NCBI RefSeq assembly: GCF_036850765.1
Contig: NC_089493.1
Coordinates: 267,633,034 to 267,697,033, forward strand
Direction of reading: 5' to 3'
Origin: Saccopteryx bilineata
Taxonomy: Eukaryota; Chordata; Mammalia; Chiroptera; Emballonuridae
DNA length: 64,000 nucleotides
Shown: positions 11,266-23,034 of the stretch, piece by piece
Numbering within the stretch: the stretch's first letter is position 1
Layout: every line of letters begins with the position of its first letter
Program-made: the position numbers and the translations under genes
The notes under the pieces: generated by a model
What the model was told of the DNA's origin: nothing
Databases searched by the model: none
What the model saw: only the letters and a program-made list of their open reading frames with translations

Positions 11266-11814
11266 CTTATTTATTGCCATTTTATTCTTGAAACCTATTA
11301 TCCACTTTCTCTCGATTTCTTTTTTTCTTTTCTCTTTTTATAGAAGGCCCTTTAACATTTCTTGCAGTACTGGTTTGGTGGTAATGAAATCTTTGAGCCT
11401 TTTTTTTTGTCTGCGAAGCTCTTTATTTCTTCTTCAATTTTAAATGATAGCTTTGCTGGATAGAGTAGTCTTGGTTGTAGGTTCTAGTTTTGCATTACTT
11501 TGAATGTTTCTTGTAAATTCCTTTGGGCCTTAAATGTTTCTGTTTAGAATTCAGATGTCAGCCTTATGAAGACTCCTTTGTAGGTAATTAATTGCTTTCC
11601 TCTTGCAGCTGTTAGCATTTTTTCTTGGTCTCTTATCTTTGGCATTTTAATTATGATATGTCTTGATGTGGGGCTGTTTATTAGGGATCATCTTTAATGG
11701 GACTCTCTGTGCTTCATGAACTTGTGTGACTTTTTTCTTCATCAATTTAGGGAAATTTTTAGCTATGATTTCCTTAAACAAGTTCTCTGTCCCTTGTTCA
11801 TTCTCTTCTCTTTC

Positions 11815-12185
11815 AGGAACCCCTTTGTTTTTTTTTGTTTGTTTGTTTTTGTTTTTTAGTGGAAGAGACAGAGAGAGTCAGAGAGAGGGACAGATAGGGA
11901 CAGACAGAAAGGAAGGGAGAGAGATGAGAAACATCAGTTCTTTGTTGCAGCTCCTTAGTTGTTCATTGATTTCTCATATTTGACCCCTCTTGACCGTGGG
12001 GCTACAGCAGACCAAGTGATCCCTTGCTTGAGCCAGCGACCTTGGGCTCAAGCTGGTGAGCCTTACTCAAATCAGATGAGCCTGTGCTCAAGCTGGCGAC
12101 CTTGGGGTCTCGAACCTGGGTCCTCCACATCCCTGTCCTATGCTCTATCCACTGCGCCACCACCTGATCAGGAGGAACCCCTTTG
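11815..12185 (-). repeat. SINE family B, antisense, with target-site duplication
   Basis: Element 11828-12172, flanked by AGGAACCCCTTTG at 11815-11827 and 12173-12185. Poly(T)/GT-rich tail, a GAGAGAGATGAGAAACATC block, and the head ending CACCACCTGATCAGG. Confidence 0.92.
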
Positions 12186-12250
12186 ATTTGTATATCATTT
12201 CTCTTCATGTTGTCATAGAGGTCTCTTAGTTTCCTGTGTGGTTTTGTTTT

Positions 12251-12623
12251 TGGTTTTTTTTTTGTACTTTTCTGAAGTTGGAAACAGGGAGTCAGTCAGA
12301 CAGACTCCCGCATGCGCCCGACCGGGATCCACCCGGCATGCCCACCAGGGGGCGATGCTGTGCTCATCTGGGGTGTTGCTCTTTTGCGACCAGAGCCATT
12401 CTAGTGCCTGAGGCAGAGGCCCCAGAGCCATCCTCAGCGCCTGGGCCAACTTTGCTCCAATGGAGCTTTGGCTGTGGGAGGGGAAGAGAGAAACAGAGAG
12501 GAAGGAGAGGGGGAGGGGTGGAAAAGCAGATGGGTGCTTCTCCTGTGTGCCTTGGCTGGGAATCAAACCCAGGACTCCTGCATGCCAGGCTGACACTCGA
12601 CCACTGAGCCAACCAGCCAGGGC
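12251..12623 (-). repeat. SINE family A, antisense, inside the L1
   Basis: Poly(T), TTTTCTGAAGTTGGAAACAG, then the whole reversed body and the head ending GAGCCAACCAGCCAGGGCC. Full length. The flanks CCTGTGTGGTTTTG and CCTCTGTATTTTTG are probably a decayed duplication. Confidence 0.87.
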
Positions 12624-12919
12624 CTCCTCTGTATTTTTGAGCCTCTTTTCTTTTCACTATTCTGCTTCTGTACTTACATTTATCTTGTCCTCTAAATCGC
12701 TGATTCGATCCTCTGCTTCATCCAACCTGCTTTTGATTCCTTCTAGTGTAGTTTTCATTTCAGACATTGTATTTGCCATTTCTGACTGGTTCTTTGTTAA
12801 TTTCTTACATGTTTACTATCATATAAGATAGTAACTTACATGTTAATTTACATGTTAATAGTTAACTTACATGTTAATTTCTTTGATGTTTACTATCTCT
12901 TTGTTTAAGTTCTCATTGT

Positions 12920-13141
12920 GATCATCCATTCTTTTTTTTTTTTTTTTAGATTTTATTTATTGACTTTTAAAGAGAGGATAGAGGGAGAAAAGGAAGGAGG
13001 AAGAGCGGGAAGCATCAACCCGCAGTAGTTTCTTGTATGTGCCTCGACCGGGCAAGCCCAGGGTTTGAACCGGCAACCTCAGCATTCCAAGTCGATGCTT
13101 TATCCACTGCACCACCATAGGTCAGATGATTATCCATTCTT
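12920..13141 (-). repeat. SINE family C, antisense, with target-site duplication
   Basis: Element 12934-13127: poly(T), a short body with GGGAAGCATCAACCCGCAGT, and the reversed head ending CACCACCATAGGTCAG. The flanking repeats GATCATCCATTCTT (12920-12933) and GATTATCCATTCTT (13128-13141) differ at one base. Confidence 0.88.
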
Positions 13142-14931
13142 ACTCTAAGATCCTTGAGCATCTTAATAACTATTACTTAAAATTCTGCATCTGAAGTTTG
13201 GTTACTTTCATTTCATTTCATTTTTTTTTCTGGAGATTTCTCTAGTCGATCCATTTGTGTCATATTTCTCTCTCTGCTCATTTGTCTATGGACTAGGTAG
13301 CTCTGCCCTGACTCTCAAATTTATTCTGACATCTTTATGAGGAAGGTGAGCTTAGTGGTGCTAACCTCTAGACCACCTGAGTTCCTTGCTTAGAAATGTT
13401 TCTTGAGGGTAATATTTCCCCTCTTGTGTGTGTGAGTCTTGAATACAGTTGGCTCTTTCATGGGTGGAGTTAACCCTCTAGGCTGGCTGGCTCTAAGGGT
13501 CAGCCTTGATTGTGTGTATTAGTCACTGTGCAGTGTCTCTTCTATGGAGTGTGGTTATTCTCGGCAGAGTCTGGTGCCTGCTGGACTTCTTCTTTGGGCA
13601 TGCCACTTGTGTGGCTAGTTGAGTCGAGCATTGGTGCAGTCTGCCACCCACTACTGGTTGTGTTGGCTCTGGGTCCTTTTGAGTGGAATTCGGGTATGGG
13701 TCGATATCAGACATTGTTTGTAACCCACCGAGGGCTACCTGTCTGGAGCTACCACTTTGTTCACTGTGTCTGTGTTGTCTGTTTCTGGGTGTGTGTGGGA
13801 GGAGTCAACTTGTGTATAAGGATTAGCTTCCTCCTGCTTAGAGCTGACAGCAGCTCCATAAAAGGGCCCAAGTGCTGTAAGATTTGCCTCCACTTTTCGG
13901 CTGCTCCACCTCCTCTTGCGGCTGCCCAGTCTTCCCAGTCTTTCTGTAGAAAGACTATAGTGTGGGCTCACAGTGGCTTCACCCCCACCAGCCTCTCCAC
14001 AGGTTGCAAGTGTGGTGGGTTAGGGCAGCTGAGGTCGGGATGACAACATTAATGGACCCCTACTTTGGGGATCTCTTGGTTAGGAGCTCAGTATGGGGAA
14101 AGTGGTCCCTACCCCAGGGTCTAATTCCTCAGTCACTGATGGATACTCCAATTCTATTTCTCCCCAGAGAGGTGAGCAGTTTCAGATTAGGTGGGGCCAA
14201 CAGTGCCCTCTGCAGAAGTTCTTTCTGTTGGGGAGACAGTGGTCTCAGGGAGGAAGATCAAGAAAGTCTTCCACTGGGACTGATTGTGACCCCTTCTCCC
14301 AGAAGGTGGCTGAGCCCCTCAACCAGCCCCAACAGTAGGCTCCAAGGAACTCACACTTTGAGTGTCTATGCTCCAAGCCTTTCTCCCTTCCCCCCTGTGG
14401 ATCTTAGCCCAGCGGGGCAGGATATCCAGGACTTGGGCCAGCTGACTGTGAAGCTCTACCTTGTCCACTGTGTGCCGGCTGCTGGGCCGTTGCTGACCAC
14501 AGAAGTGGAATTCGTCTCAGCTGGGTTTGGCGCCTGATGAACTCTCTCTCTGGATATACTGCTAGTAAGGGTAGCTGGGTCCTGCTCTGATGTTATCTGT
14601 AGTTGGCCTCTGCACATGTTGGTTCTGGGCCTCTAAGAAGGGAATCTGGTGCTGACTGGTGTAAGACACTGCCCGTGACTGGCCCTCAGCAACCTTCTTG
14701 GAGCTATAAGCAAGCCAGAGTTTGTGGCTGCCTCTGCTGGGTTTAGGTGACATGGGAGGACCAAGATGCTTTCCTAGGCTGGCATTTACCAGCCCCTGGC
14801 CTGTGGACAAGTCAGCAAAGGGCCTGAGATTCCCTGAAAGCCACCTCCTGCTGCTTCTGTCTGCTGGTTGCTTGTTGGGCTCAGCCCCTGAAAACCTCTG
14901 GTTGATGGGGCAGGTCCAGAAGCGTCAAGTC

Positions 14932-15259
14932 GTGGGGTTTTTTTTGTATTTTTTTAATTTTCATTGAGGTTCTCAGCATTTCTTTTTTTTTTTTTTTTTT
15001 GTATTTTTCTGAAGCTGGAAACGGGAGGAGACAGTCAGACAGACTCCCGCATGCGCCCGACCGGGATCCACCCGGCACGCCCACCAGGGGCGACGCTCTG
15101 CCCACCAGGGGGCGATGCTCTGCCCCCCCAGGGCGTCGCTCTGCCCTGACCAGAGCCGCTCTAGCGCCTGGGGCAGAGGCCAAGGAGCCATCCCCAGTGC
15201 CCGGGCCATCCTTGCTCCAATGGAGCCTTGGCTGCGGGAGGGGTTGTGGGGTTTTTTTT
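14932..15259 (-). repeat. SINE family A, antisense, 5'-truncated, with extra 3' sequence and second tail
   Basis: The insertion 14946-15245 lies between perfect 14-bp repeats GTGGGGTTTTTTTT (14932-14945, 15246-15259). On the - strand it is a family A body truncated before its tRNA head, a poly(A), about 25 bases beginning GAAATGCTGAGAACC, and then a second A-rich tail. Both tails lie within one duplication, as expected for 3' transduction. Confidence 0.85.
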
Positions 15260-15429
15260 AATTTAAGTAAAGTCTTATTTGTAGTTCCTACAATGGGACT
15301 AATTAGTTATTCTTGGACTCACAGAACCTGGGCTCTTCTCTCAGTATGTGGGTCCAGGTGGTGACATCTGAGCCACCTGATTTTCACCTCTCCTTCTAGA
15401 AGCTTTCTAGGATGTTCTCCTGCTGCCCG

Positions 15430-15560
15430 TTCACACTGAGCTCAGAAAGATTCAGTGACTTCTTCAAGGTCACACACTGGTAAGCAGAGCCAAGATTCAG
15501 ACTCAGAAATGTCTGACTGAGACGCTAATCTCTTCACCCTGGTCCCCATTCTCTGTGACT
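15430..15560 (-). repeat. MIR-like ancient SINE, antisense
   Basis: The stretch GACTTCTTCAAGGTCACACA followed by CTGGTAAGCAGAGCCAAGATTC is the reverse of the MIR tRNA-related region. Diverged, with no flanking duplication left. Confidence 0.7.
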
Positions 15561-17448
15561 CAGGGTCCCCAGCGGTAGAGAGGAGGAAATGTAGAGGCAG
15601 AGATACTGTGCACTTGTCACCTGATCTTTTCAGGCCCCTCTAACCTAAGTGGCAGCACTGCAGACATGGGAACAGGCTGTGCGGGGAAGGTTTGAACGGC
15701 CTTCACCTGTCAGCCCTGGGAAGACCACTTGCTCTCCACACACAGTCCGCTTTGCTGTGGGCTGGCAGAGCGGTCAGCGTGCCGGGCACTTTGCATTCGC
15801 TCTCGCATCTTCAGAACAGCCTGTGAAGGCGGGGGCTCCTTCCCGCGGTGCGCACCTCCGGACCCTGACTTTAGGAGTCGGAGGGCTGGCCCCATCTCAG
15901 GCAATTGGGTGGGACTGTGATGTGAATTTGGGGCTCTGTCTGCTGGCTGTGCGGCTCCCTCACCATGAGCCCCTCTGGTCAGTACCAGGTTGGGTTTGAG
16001 AGCACAAGCCAGGGAACCCTCTGACCTCTGGGCCTCTTTCTTCTGGGGCCGCCTTGTAGCCACAGGCCTAGGGAGTTCTGGCGCTGTAGGAGTTGGGCAC
16101 TCTGGGGCAGTGCCACCTTGCAGCCGAGCCCTCTTCCTTTCGCAGTCTAATACTTGGTGCCAGGAAGAGGATGTCAGGTGTGGCCCAGGCAGGGAAGCAG
16201 CAGTTGGCTGGGCCCGGGCCCGGCTCCGGTCCGTGCTCCTCCTCAGCCTTCCATGGTCTTTCACCTGCTGGACGCTTGTTTTAGGAACATGTAATTGGGG
16301 AGAGAGATGCTCCTAAACTGAGTCTGCACAAACTGAAGTCACTCAGGCTAAATGCACCTTTGGTTTTTAGAACTGTTTCCTTTTGCAATAATGTTGTGAG
16401 TGTCAATTGGTTTAGAATAGAAATGTCTTTTAACCTTGACGAGGACAAAAATAAAATGTGGCTGAGGGCGTTCTTCTTCTGGACTCAGTTCAGAGACTGT
16501 GAGCGACTGCTCAGCGGGGGAGCCTCCCGCTGCTCTCTGGAGAAGGCCTCCAGGCCAGGCCCTGGCTTCCTGGCCGCTGCAGCCAAGACCATTGTCCTGG
16601 CGAGTAAGCCGTGACCCAGGGGTTCACCCAGCTGGGCGCTAATGGCCAGAGCACTGGGGGAACCAAGATGTAGACGCCGTGAGTGTGGCAGTTTGGCTGC
16701 AGATGAGTGTGGCGAGGGGCACTTTTCCCAGCAGTGGTCAATACATTGCTCTAAGGGCCTGGGAGGTTGCTGAGAGTTCGCCCGGGCCCAGTCACTACAG
16801 AGGCAGGCTGTTTTCCCCTGCTTCCCTGGCCAGCCTGGAACGCTTGCTGCATCTACGAACCTTTGCCATGAACTGGGGGCACTGCTTCTTGTTTGTTTAG
16901 CGATTTCTCTAATAGGTTTTGCTAAAAACGTTTGTTTAGGGAGGGAGAGGAAGGAAGCACAACTTGGTTACTAGTGTCCCTTTGTTTGTGGCCAGGAGTC
17001 CTTAGTGGACTTGTCTCCCATGCCACAGGCGCCATGCTCCACGGCTGGCACTGCTGCCGCTGGGCTCTGAGGCCAGGCCATCTGGACTAGGCCGTCCCCC
17101 TCAGAAGCTCAGGGAACTCCACAGGCCGTCACAGACCCCCTTCCCAGCTGTCATGCGGCCCGCTGAGCGTTACCACCAGGGCCGGATGGCAGGTTCAGGT
17201 CTGGTCAGAGTCCAGCGCTGCGTCCTAGCCGCGGTCAGAGGAGGACATGGTGCAGGTGCACTGTCTTAAAATTTGACACCCAAGAAAACAGGATATGTGG
17301 CATTTGCTCCTCTGACCAAGAAAACTTCTAGAAGGATAACAAGAAACCAGTTTAAAAAGTAGTCTCCACATCAGAGGCAAGGTGGGGAGTGAGGCAGATA
17401 TGGCGGGTGGTGATAAAGGTATTTAATGCTTTTTTATTCTTTTTCATT
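15561..17448. other. RCC1L intron, no gene recognised
   Basis: GC-rich sequence to about 16.3 kb, then ordinary intronic sequence. Open frames here have no recognisable domain and no splice support. No young repeats. Confidence 0.5.
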
Positions 17449-17584
17449 GAATGGTATTTTAGCCTGACCTGTGGTGGCGCAGTGGATAAAGCGTCGACCT
17501 GGAAATGCTGAGGTCGCCAGTTCGAAACCCTGGGCTTGCCTGGTCAAGGCACATATGGGAGTTGATGCTTCCAGCTCCTCCCCC

Positions 17585-17616
<32 letters not shown>

Positions 17617-17673
17617 TCCTCTCTAAAAATGAATAAATAAAATAATTAAATTTAAAAAAAGAATGGTATTTTA
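17449..17673 (+). repeat. SINE family C, sense, full length
   Basis: Element 17462-17660 begins GCCTGACCTGTGGTGGCGCA with recognisable A and B boxes (AGTTCGAAACCC), continues into a CTCT-rich body and ends in an A-rich tail. The perfect 13-bp duplication GAATGGTATTTTA is at 17449-17461 and 17661-17673. It is the cleanest family C copy in the window. Confidence 0.95.
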
Positions 17674-18124
17674 TATTGTATGCATGTGAATGCATTACCT
17701 ATTTAAAATAACAATACTACTAATAATAACTAAGAAAGAAAGTGACCCTCTCTGGAGAGCTGGTGTGGCCATATGGATATGGAAATCCTTCAGTTGTGGG
17801 CACACCTATGTCCAAGGCCAGGCTATAGAACAATGAGTTATTTTAAAGGCAAACAGGCTGGAGCTTCCATATCCCAAGAGATGCTGTTACCCTGCAAGCT
17901 GGGCCTCCCTGAAGGCAGGAGAAGGGGTTTCCCTGGTGGTGACCATGGGGAAGGTCACTGAACACCTGGCTTTGAGAGCAAGTGTTGCCCCCTGGCAGGG
18001 TCATACTCAGAAGGGACTAACTTATGGGATATGTATGTACTCAGGGATCGTGCTTGTGCCCAGAGTGGCCCCTTGGAAGAGTGGGCATGAACGGTCATGT
18101 CTACTGTTGACTAGGTGGGGAGTT

Positions 18125-18260
18125 GGGATGGCCTTTTCCACAGCAATTGCATTTACTTGTCCTAGCAGACCTGCTGGGTAGGTTGTAAGTATCCCCATTT
18201 CCTGGGGGGTGCCAAGGCTCAGAGAGGCTGAGTCATCTACCAAGAGGCAGAGCCAGGGTC
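18125..18260 (-). repeat. MIR-like fragment, antisense
   Basis: Reads like the reverse of the MIR 3' half: TATCCCCATTTCCTGG then AAGGCTCAGAGAGGCTGAGT. It lies just upstream of the last RCC1L exon. Confidence 0.55.
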
Positions 18261-18343
18261 AGGCCCAAGTGGGGCCACTTCCAAGCGCGTCTGCCTCCCA
18301 GCTGGCCATTTCCTCTCACCATGTGCTGCGTCTTGTTTTTCAG

Positions 18344-18421
18344 GTGACGATGCCCGGGGAGCCCGTGGATGTGGCGTGTGGTGTGGATCACATGGTGACT
18401 CTGGCCAAGTCGTTCATCTAA
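18344..18421 (+). CDS. RCC1L: RCC1L (WBSCR16) last coding exon with stop codon
   Basis: A TTTTTCAG acceptor at 18336-18343 opens a phase-0 exon encoding 25 residues and TAA: VTMPGEPVDVACGVDHMVTL followed by AKSFI. ACGVDHMVTLAK is the closing strand of an RCC1 propeller blade (the family C-G-x-D/x-H motif), and the ending matches the RCC1L C-terminus as I recall it. It joins in frame to the exon ending at 1671, giving 53 complete codons of RCC1L in this window. The last intron is 16,672 bp and holds most of the window's nested repeats. This exon carries the whole 3' UTR. Confidence 0.93.
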   Translation: MTMPGEPVDVACGVDHMVTLAKSFI

Positions 18422-19322
18422 ATCTCCTCCCTGACACACTCGAGTCTGGCCCTGGCCTCAGAACCACTGGGATTGCTTAGCAGAGGCAGCTAGCAGGGTT
18501 TGATGGGGCTCAGAGAGCAGCAGGGCCCTTCATGAAGTGTGACGCTCTCCTGAAACCCTGAGGAGGTACATACTGGAAGTCCAGGGACAGGGCCCTTGCT
18601 CCAGGCGAGACCTCTGAATTCAGCACAACGGCTGCCTTGATCGGGCTGACCTGCAGGAAGATGAGTCCCAGAGCTATGTGGCCCCAGCAGGGCGAGGATC
18701 ATTAGAATGTCTCGGCTTTTTCCAGGGAACACGTGACAGCTTCTGGCGTCTCATCTGGCCTAAGAAGCTGGTCTTAGGAAATCTTAGCGCTCACAGCGTG
18801 CCATTTTGCTTGATCTTAAAAGAAGGCCTGGCAGTGCTCAGAAGGGCTCCTGTAGCCCCTTGGATCACAGCAGAGCTCGTGGTGGGTGTTTGGGTGGGCT
18901 GTGTGTGGACACGGGTGAGTGCCCCAGCCTGACCAAGGACCTCATTCAGGGCCCCACGCCCCTGCCACCCATCTGTTTCTGGTCAGCTGCCCACAGCCAA
19001 CTTGCTGCGGGGACACATGCCGAAGTCTCTTCCTTGGATTGGGATTCTCCTTGAAAATCCTGTGGGTGCCAGCACGGTACCACACGGGCTCACGGCTGTC
19101 ACCCGGGCTCGGAAAGTGGGGGAGCCCCCGCAGGAGGAGCGAGGCCAGATACTTGCGGGCTGAGGGCTCTGAACACATCCCACGAAAGCTTGGCTGGAGT
19201 GCCAGCTTCGGGGAAGAGACTGAGAAATTGTGAAAAACATTTGCGTTAGTAACGTAAGTTGTCTTAGTCTTTAAAAATATATTTTAAAAACCCCTTTTGG
19301 AATAAAGTCTATTTTCTGCCTT
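18422..19322 (+). other. RCC1L: RCC1L 3' UTR
   Basis: About 0.9 kb without SINEs runs from the TAA to a canonical poly(A) signal. The end is inferred from that signal; no transcript was available. Confidence 0.7.
19301..19306 (+). terminator. RCC1L: RCC1L polyadenylation signal AATAAA
   Basis: AATAAA within TTTTGGAATAAAGTC, followed by a T-rich downstream region (19312-19365). It is the first canonical signal after the stop codon. Confidence 0.7.
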
Positions 19323-19961
19323 TTTATTTTTAAGGACTGAAGAGGTCTTTTTATTTTACCTGTTTATAGGGATTAGCTTTGAAAAACAAGGTTTTTGAAA
19401 AAGAGGCTACTAGAAGCCAGCGAAAAATATGGTAGAAGACAGTTCTACTTAAAAATTATTTTCTGAACAGTCGACTCCCACAGTTCAATTGAAAGAAAAT
19501 GATGAGTATCAAAATAAGCGGTAATCATGCCACACTGGGCTCCCACTCACTGTCTGGCTGCTCCCTCGTATGCAGTCACTCGCCAAGTACACGTGCTCGC
19601 TGTGGGCCCCTTTGTGCCAGGGACTGTTGGTCACACTGGGTCACGTGGTAAAAATATTTCTGTAAACAAGTCTCATGAAACTTACATTTTAGGGGGAAAA
19701 GTGGACAATAAACAAGCAAAATGCCAAGTACGTTAGATGGTTGTGTGGGCTGTGGAAAATAAATAAAGCAGAAGGAGAGGGGTGAGGTCAGGAGGGTTGT
19801 AGCTTAAAGTGGAATCATCACTGAGCACGTGTCTTTGACACGACCTGAGGCAGGGAGAACCAGCCATGTGTTGTCTGGGGAAGCAGCACCAGGACCCCTC
19901 ATCTGAGTTTATGCTCCATTTCTCTGTGGGTGACCAGTTATTACGTTGACTATAGCCATTT
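19323..19961. other. intergenic, no gene recognised
   Basis: AT-rich sequence downstream of RCC1L. Contains a second AATAAA (19760-19765, in AAATAAATAAAG) that could serve a longer RCC1L isoform. No other feature. Confidence 0.4.
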
Positions 19962-20335
19962 TTTTTTCCCTTAAGTGAGAAGCGCTGAGGCAGAGAGACA
20001 GGCTCTGTATGCACCCTGACTGGATTCACCCAGGCAAGCCCTCTACTGGGCCATGTTCTGCCCATCTGGAGAATTACAAGATGGGGCATTGCTAGCTTGC
20101 TCAGCAACCAATCTATTTTAGCACCTGCGGCGATGCCAGGAAACTATCCTCAGTGCCCGGGGCCAACTTCCTCCAACCAAGCCATGGCTGTGGGAGGAGA
20201 AGAGCAAGCTAGAAAGGAGAGGGGGAAGGGTGGAGAAGCAGATGGGTGTTTCTCCTGTGTGCCCTGACCGGGAATCGAACCTGGGACTTCCACACGCTGG
20301 CCAACGCTCTACCACTGAGCCAACCAGCCAGAGCC
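19962..20335 (-). repeat. family A-related SINE variant, antisense
   Basis: Poly(T), a diverged body beginning AAGTGAGAAGCGCTGAGGCA, and the reversed head ending GAGCCAACCAGCCAGAGCC. An older subfamily, with the same style as the copies at 7611 and 10236. Confidence 0.78.
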
Positions 20336-20903
20336 AGCCAAGCTTTTCCATACCCTAGAAATAGAAGTTGAAAATGATTTGTCATTTTCCTTCCTAAAAC
20401 CCCTAGGTTGGCCAAGTACCACACTGCCACAGTAGCGAAGAGCAGTAATCAGTCCAAAATGAATACACGCCTTAAAGCACACACTGATTTACAGAGGGTG
20501 AGCACCCGAGAAGGTTGGGGACAGTGGGTGACAGCAGAGCTGGAGGGCCTCTGCTAACATAAGGATGGTTATTAAGCTTTCCACCAAGTGACAACCAAGA
20601 TTCAGATCCAATAATGAGCTCCACTTGGATGTAGTAACCAGGGTATAATAAGGGACATCTCTGGATTTGTCTTAAAACTCAGTGTTTCCCCGCTGGGCTG
20701 GGCTGCCTGGCAGGCAGCATGAGTCTCAGTCGGAGTGCACCTGCCACTACCAGGCCCTTTACATATTTGTCCTCTGGACAACTCGTGTCCTTTCTCAGCT
20801 TTTGACCCCTTGCCCCCAACCCCTCCCAGTGTATAATACACAGACCAAGAACCTTGTGTCATTAGCTTGGTGATGGCTGTGATTTATCATTTTGTTCCTG
20901 TGT

Positions 20904-21321
20904 AAATCGGTGTTTGGGCCCTGGCCGGTTGGCTCAGTGGTAGAGCGTCGGCCTGGCGTGCAGAAGTCCCGGGTTCGATTCCTGTCCAGGGCACACAGGA
21001 GAGGCGCTCATCTACTTCTCAACCCCTCTCCCTCTCCTTCCTCTCTGTCTCTCTCTCTTCCTTTCCCGCAGCCGAGGCTCCATTGGAGCAAAGATGGCCC
21101 GGGCGCTGGGGATGGCTCCTTGGCCTCTGCCCCAGGTGCTAGAGTGGCTCTGGTCGTGACAGAGCGACGCCCCGGATGGGCAGAACATCGCCCCCTGGTG
21201 GGCGTGCCGGGTGGATCCCAGTCGGGCACATGTGGGAGTCTTGTCTGACTGCCTCCCTGTTTCCAGCTTCAGAAAAATACCAAAAAATAAAAATAAAAAT
21301 AAATAAAATAAATCAGTATTT
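20904..21321 (+). repeat. SINE family A, sense, full length
   Basis: Element about 20917-21309 begins GGCCCTGGCCGGTTGGCTCA, has the B box GGTTCGATTCC, and ends in an AAATAAA-type tail. The flanks AAATCGGTGTTT (20904-20915) and AAATCAGTATTT (21310-21321) form a duplication with two mismatches. Confidence 0.9.
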
Positions 21322-23034
21322 GCAGCTCCAGGCTCCTCTCACTTTAGGGAGCACGTGAATGACACCCTGAATGATGTGACCATGGGCCAACTCCAACTTG
21401 TCCTCTGTTCTCTCTTCTTACACTCAGACTTTGTTCATTCATATATTTGCAGTCAGTAGTGGAAGCCAGTGCAGAGTCCAAGTGAAAGGTGTTGCCCGAG
21501 AAGTGTGGGGACTCGTGTCATTTGGTGGCCACCACTGTTTCCACCAGTAGACAGTTGTCCCCCAGGTGCCTGGGTCTCCCATCTTCCGTCCCGATCCCCC
21601 ACCAGCCACAGAGGCTGCCGCTCCATAAGTGGGATCACAGGGATGGCTCTAACTGGCATGCAAAACCTGAAATCAGCTCATCAAAGTCACTTGACCTACC
21701 ATTCATGTTAGGCCCCGCGCTGACACTCAGAATCCTGTCGTGACCATTCTTGTTTTTTGAATATGGTTGGCCCATATTCATGTATTCAGGAAACACTTCT
21801 GCACTTACTGTGTTCTGTGTGACAGGTCAGATGAATGCTGAGAGTCACGCAGTCAAGATGGTGCCCTGACCTGGAACAGCAGGTCACAGTCTGGCCGAGT
21901 GCACAGCACGGTGCCTGCACACAGGAAAAGCCCAGGCTGCATTTAGGAACATCCACATCGTTCCCTCACATGACACACCTGGTCCCAGCACTTGAAGGGG
22001 CCTGGCCCCTCCGGACCAGCAACGGGAGTGGCTCACACCACTCTGAGAGTCCTTCTTGCAATTGCTGCATAGAGCTGCTTCAGTCTAACTGCAGCCTGCA
22101 GGAGGGACAGACCCTTTCAGGTGGCCTTGGGGAGCACATAGCACTGGCCCCATGGGGAAGCCATCACCCCAGGACCTGCTCTGCCCTGTGATTGGGCTGT
22201 AGAAGCTTGCTCCCTCCCCCAGAACTTGGCTTTCTCCCGGGTGCATTACCCGGCTGCCCACAGACTCGAGGCTGCGCCAATCAAGAAACCCCAGCCTTTC
22301 TTTCTTTCACACAAACCTTGCTGTTGAACATGGAGCAGCAGCAGCTGAGGTTAGACTTGAGCTGGAGACAATGTTTGGAGTCCTCGCTGTGCTCTTTTCA
22401 GATCTGGGGCCACACTGAGGTGCATGCATGCTCAGCAGTCAAGTTTAAAAGGATAAATCCAGATACCGTTCTCACCCCCTCAAACCAGAAGTCAACCGTG
22501 TTGCTAGGGAGGCAAACAGGTGGGGAGGCTGCCCATGGGGGAGCAGAGAAATATCTTGCTGTCACTCTGGTTGCATAATGGTAGCTGGAGTGCTAGGAGA
22601 CCAGAGAACACAAAGATATGCCCATCAGAAAAACGCACCATTGGAGTCCATCCTTGCAGCTGGAACCAACAACAGGCTCATCAGGCTCAGGGCTGTAAGC
22701 TGTTCCCCAGCTGCAGTTGTGGGCCCTCGTTCCAGCGGGAGACTATTGAGGGTGACGCAGAGACTTGATGGGATATGTACACATACTCCTGAGCGCCGGC
22801 CATGCTCCAGGCCCCGCCAGGTGCCGGGGCTGGGCTGGGCGGTGAGAAGGATGCATCCGTTCCAGCTTGTAAGTCTGGGGGCTGGCTACCTCTGGTCCGG
22901 CCTCAGCGGAGGGAAAAAAGGTGAGGCCGACTGCTCACAGAGCAGTCATGGAGACGGAGTTCAGGATGAGGCCTTGGCGCAGCTTCTGCCCCTTAACCCT
23001 GGGTTTCTCAACCCTCTATCGTAGACCATCTGGA
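21322..23034. other. intergenic, no gene recognised
   Basis: Ordinary sequence with several short open frames. None has a recognisable domain, conserved motif or splice structure. Confidence 0.45.

Larger units (their letters stand above)
5518..14931 (-). mobile_element. LINE-1, antisense, near full length but broken by nested insertions
   Basis: Read on the - strand this is a mammalian L1: 5'-UTR-like sequence (about 14930-13300), an ORF1 coiled-coil-like stretch (about 13200-12640), a long ORF2 region and a 3' UTR (about 5900-5518). ORF2 is recognisable from fragments. The C-terminal piece at 5951-6310 contains [14 protein letters not shown] residues (here [20 protein letters not shown]), and reverse-transcriptase pieces lie at 7979-8245 ([20 protein letters not shown]). 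Frameshifts and stops are frequent, so it is dead. At least ten later insertions (SINEs, a mariner) interrupt it. The outer limits are approximate, and the 13.3-14.9 kb segment is assigned to the L1 5' UTR only by position and style. Confidence 0.8.
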
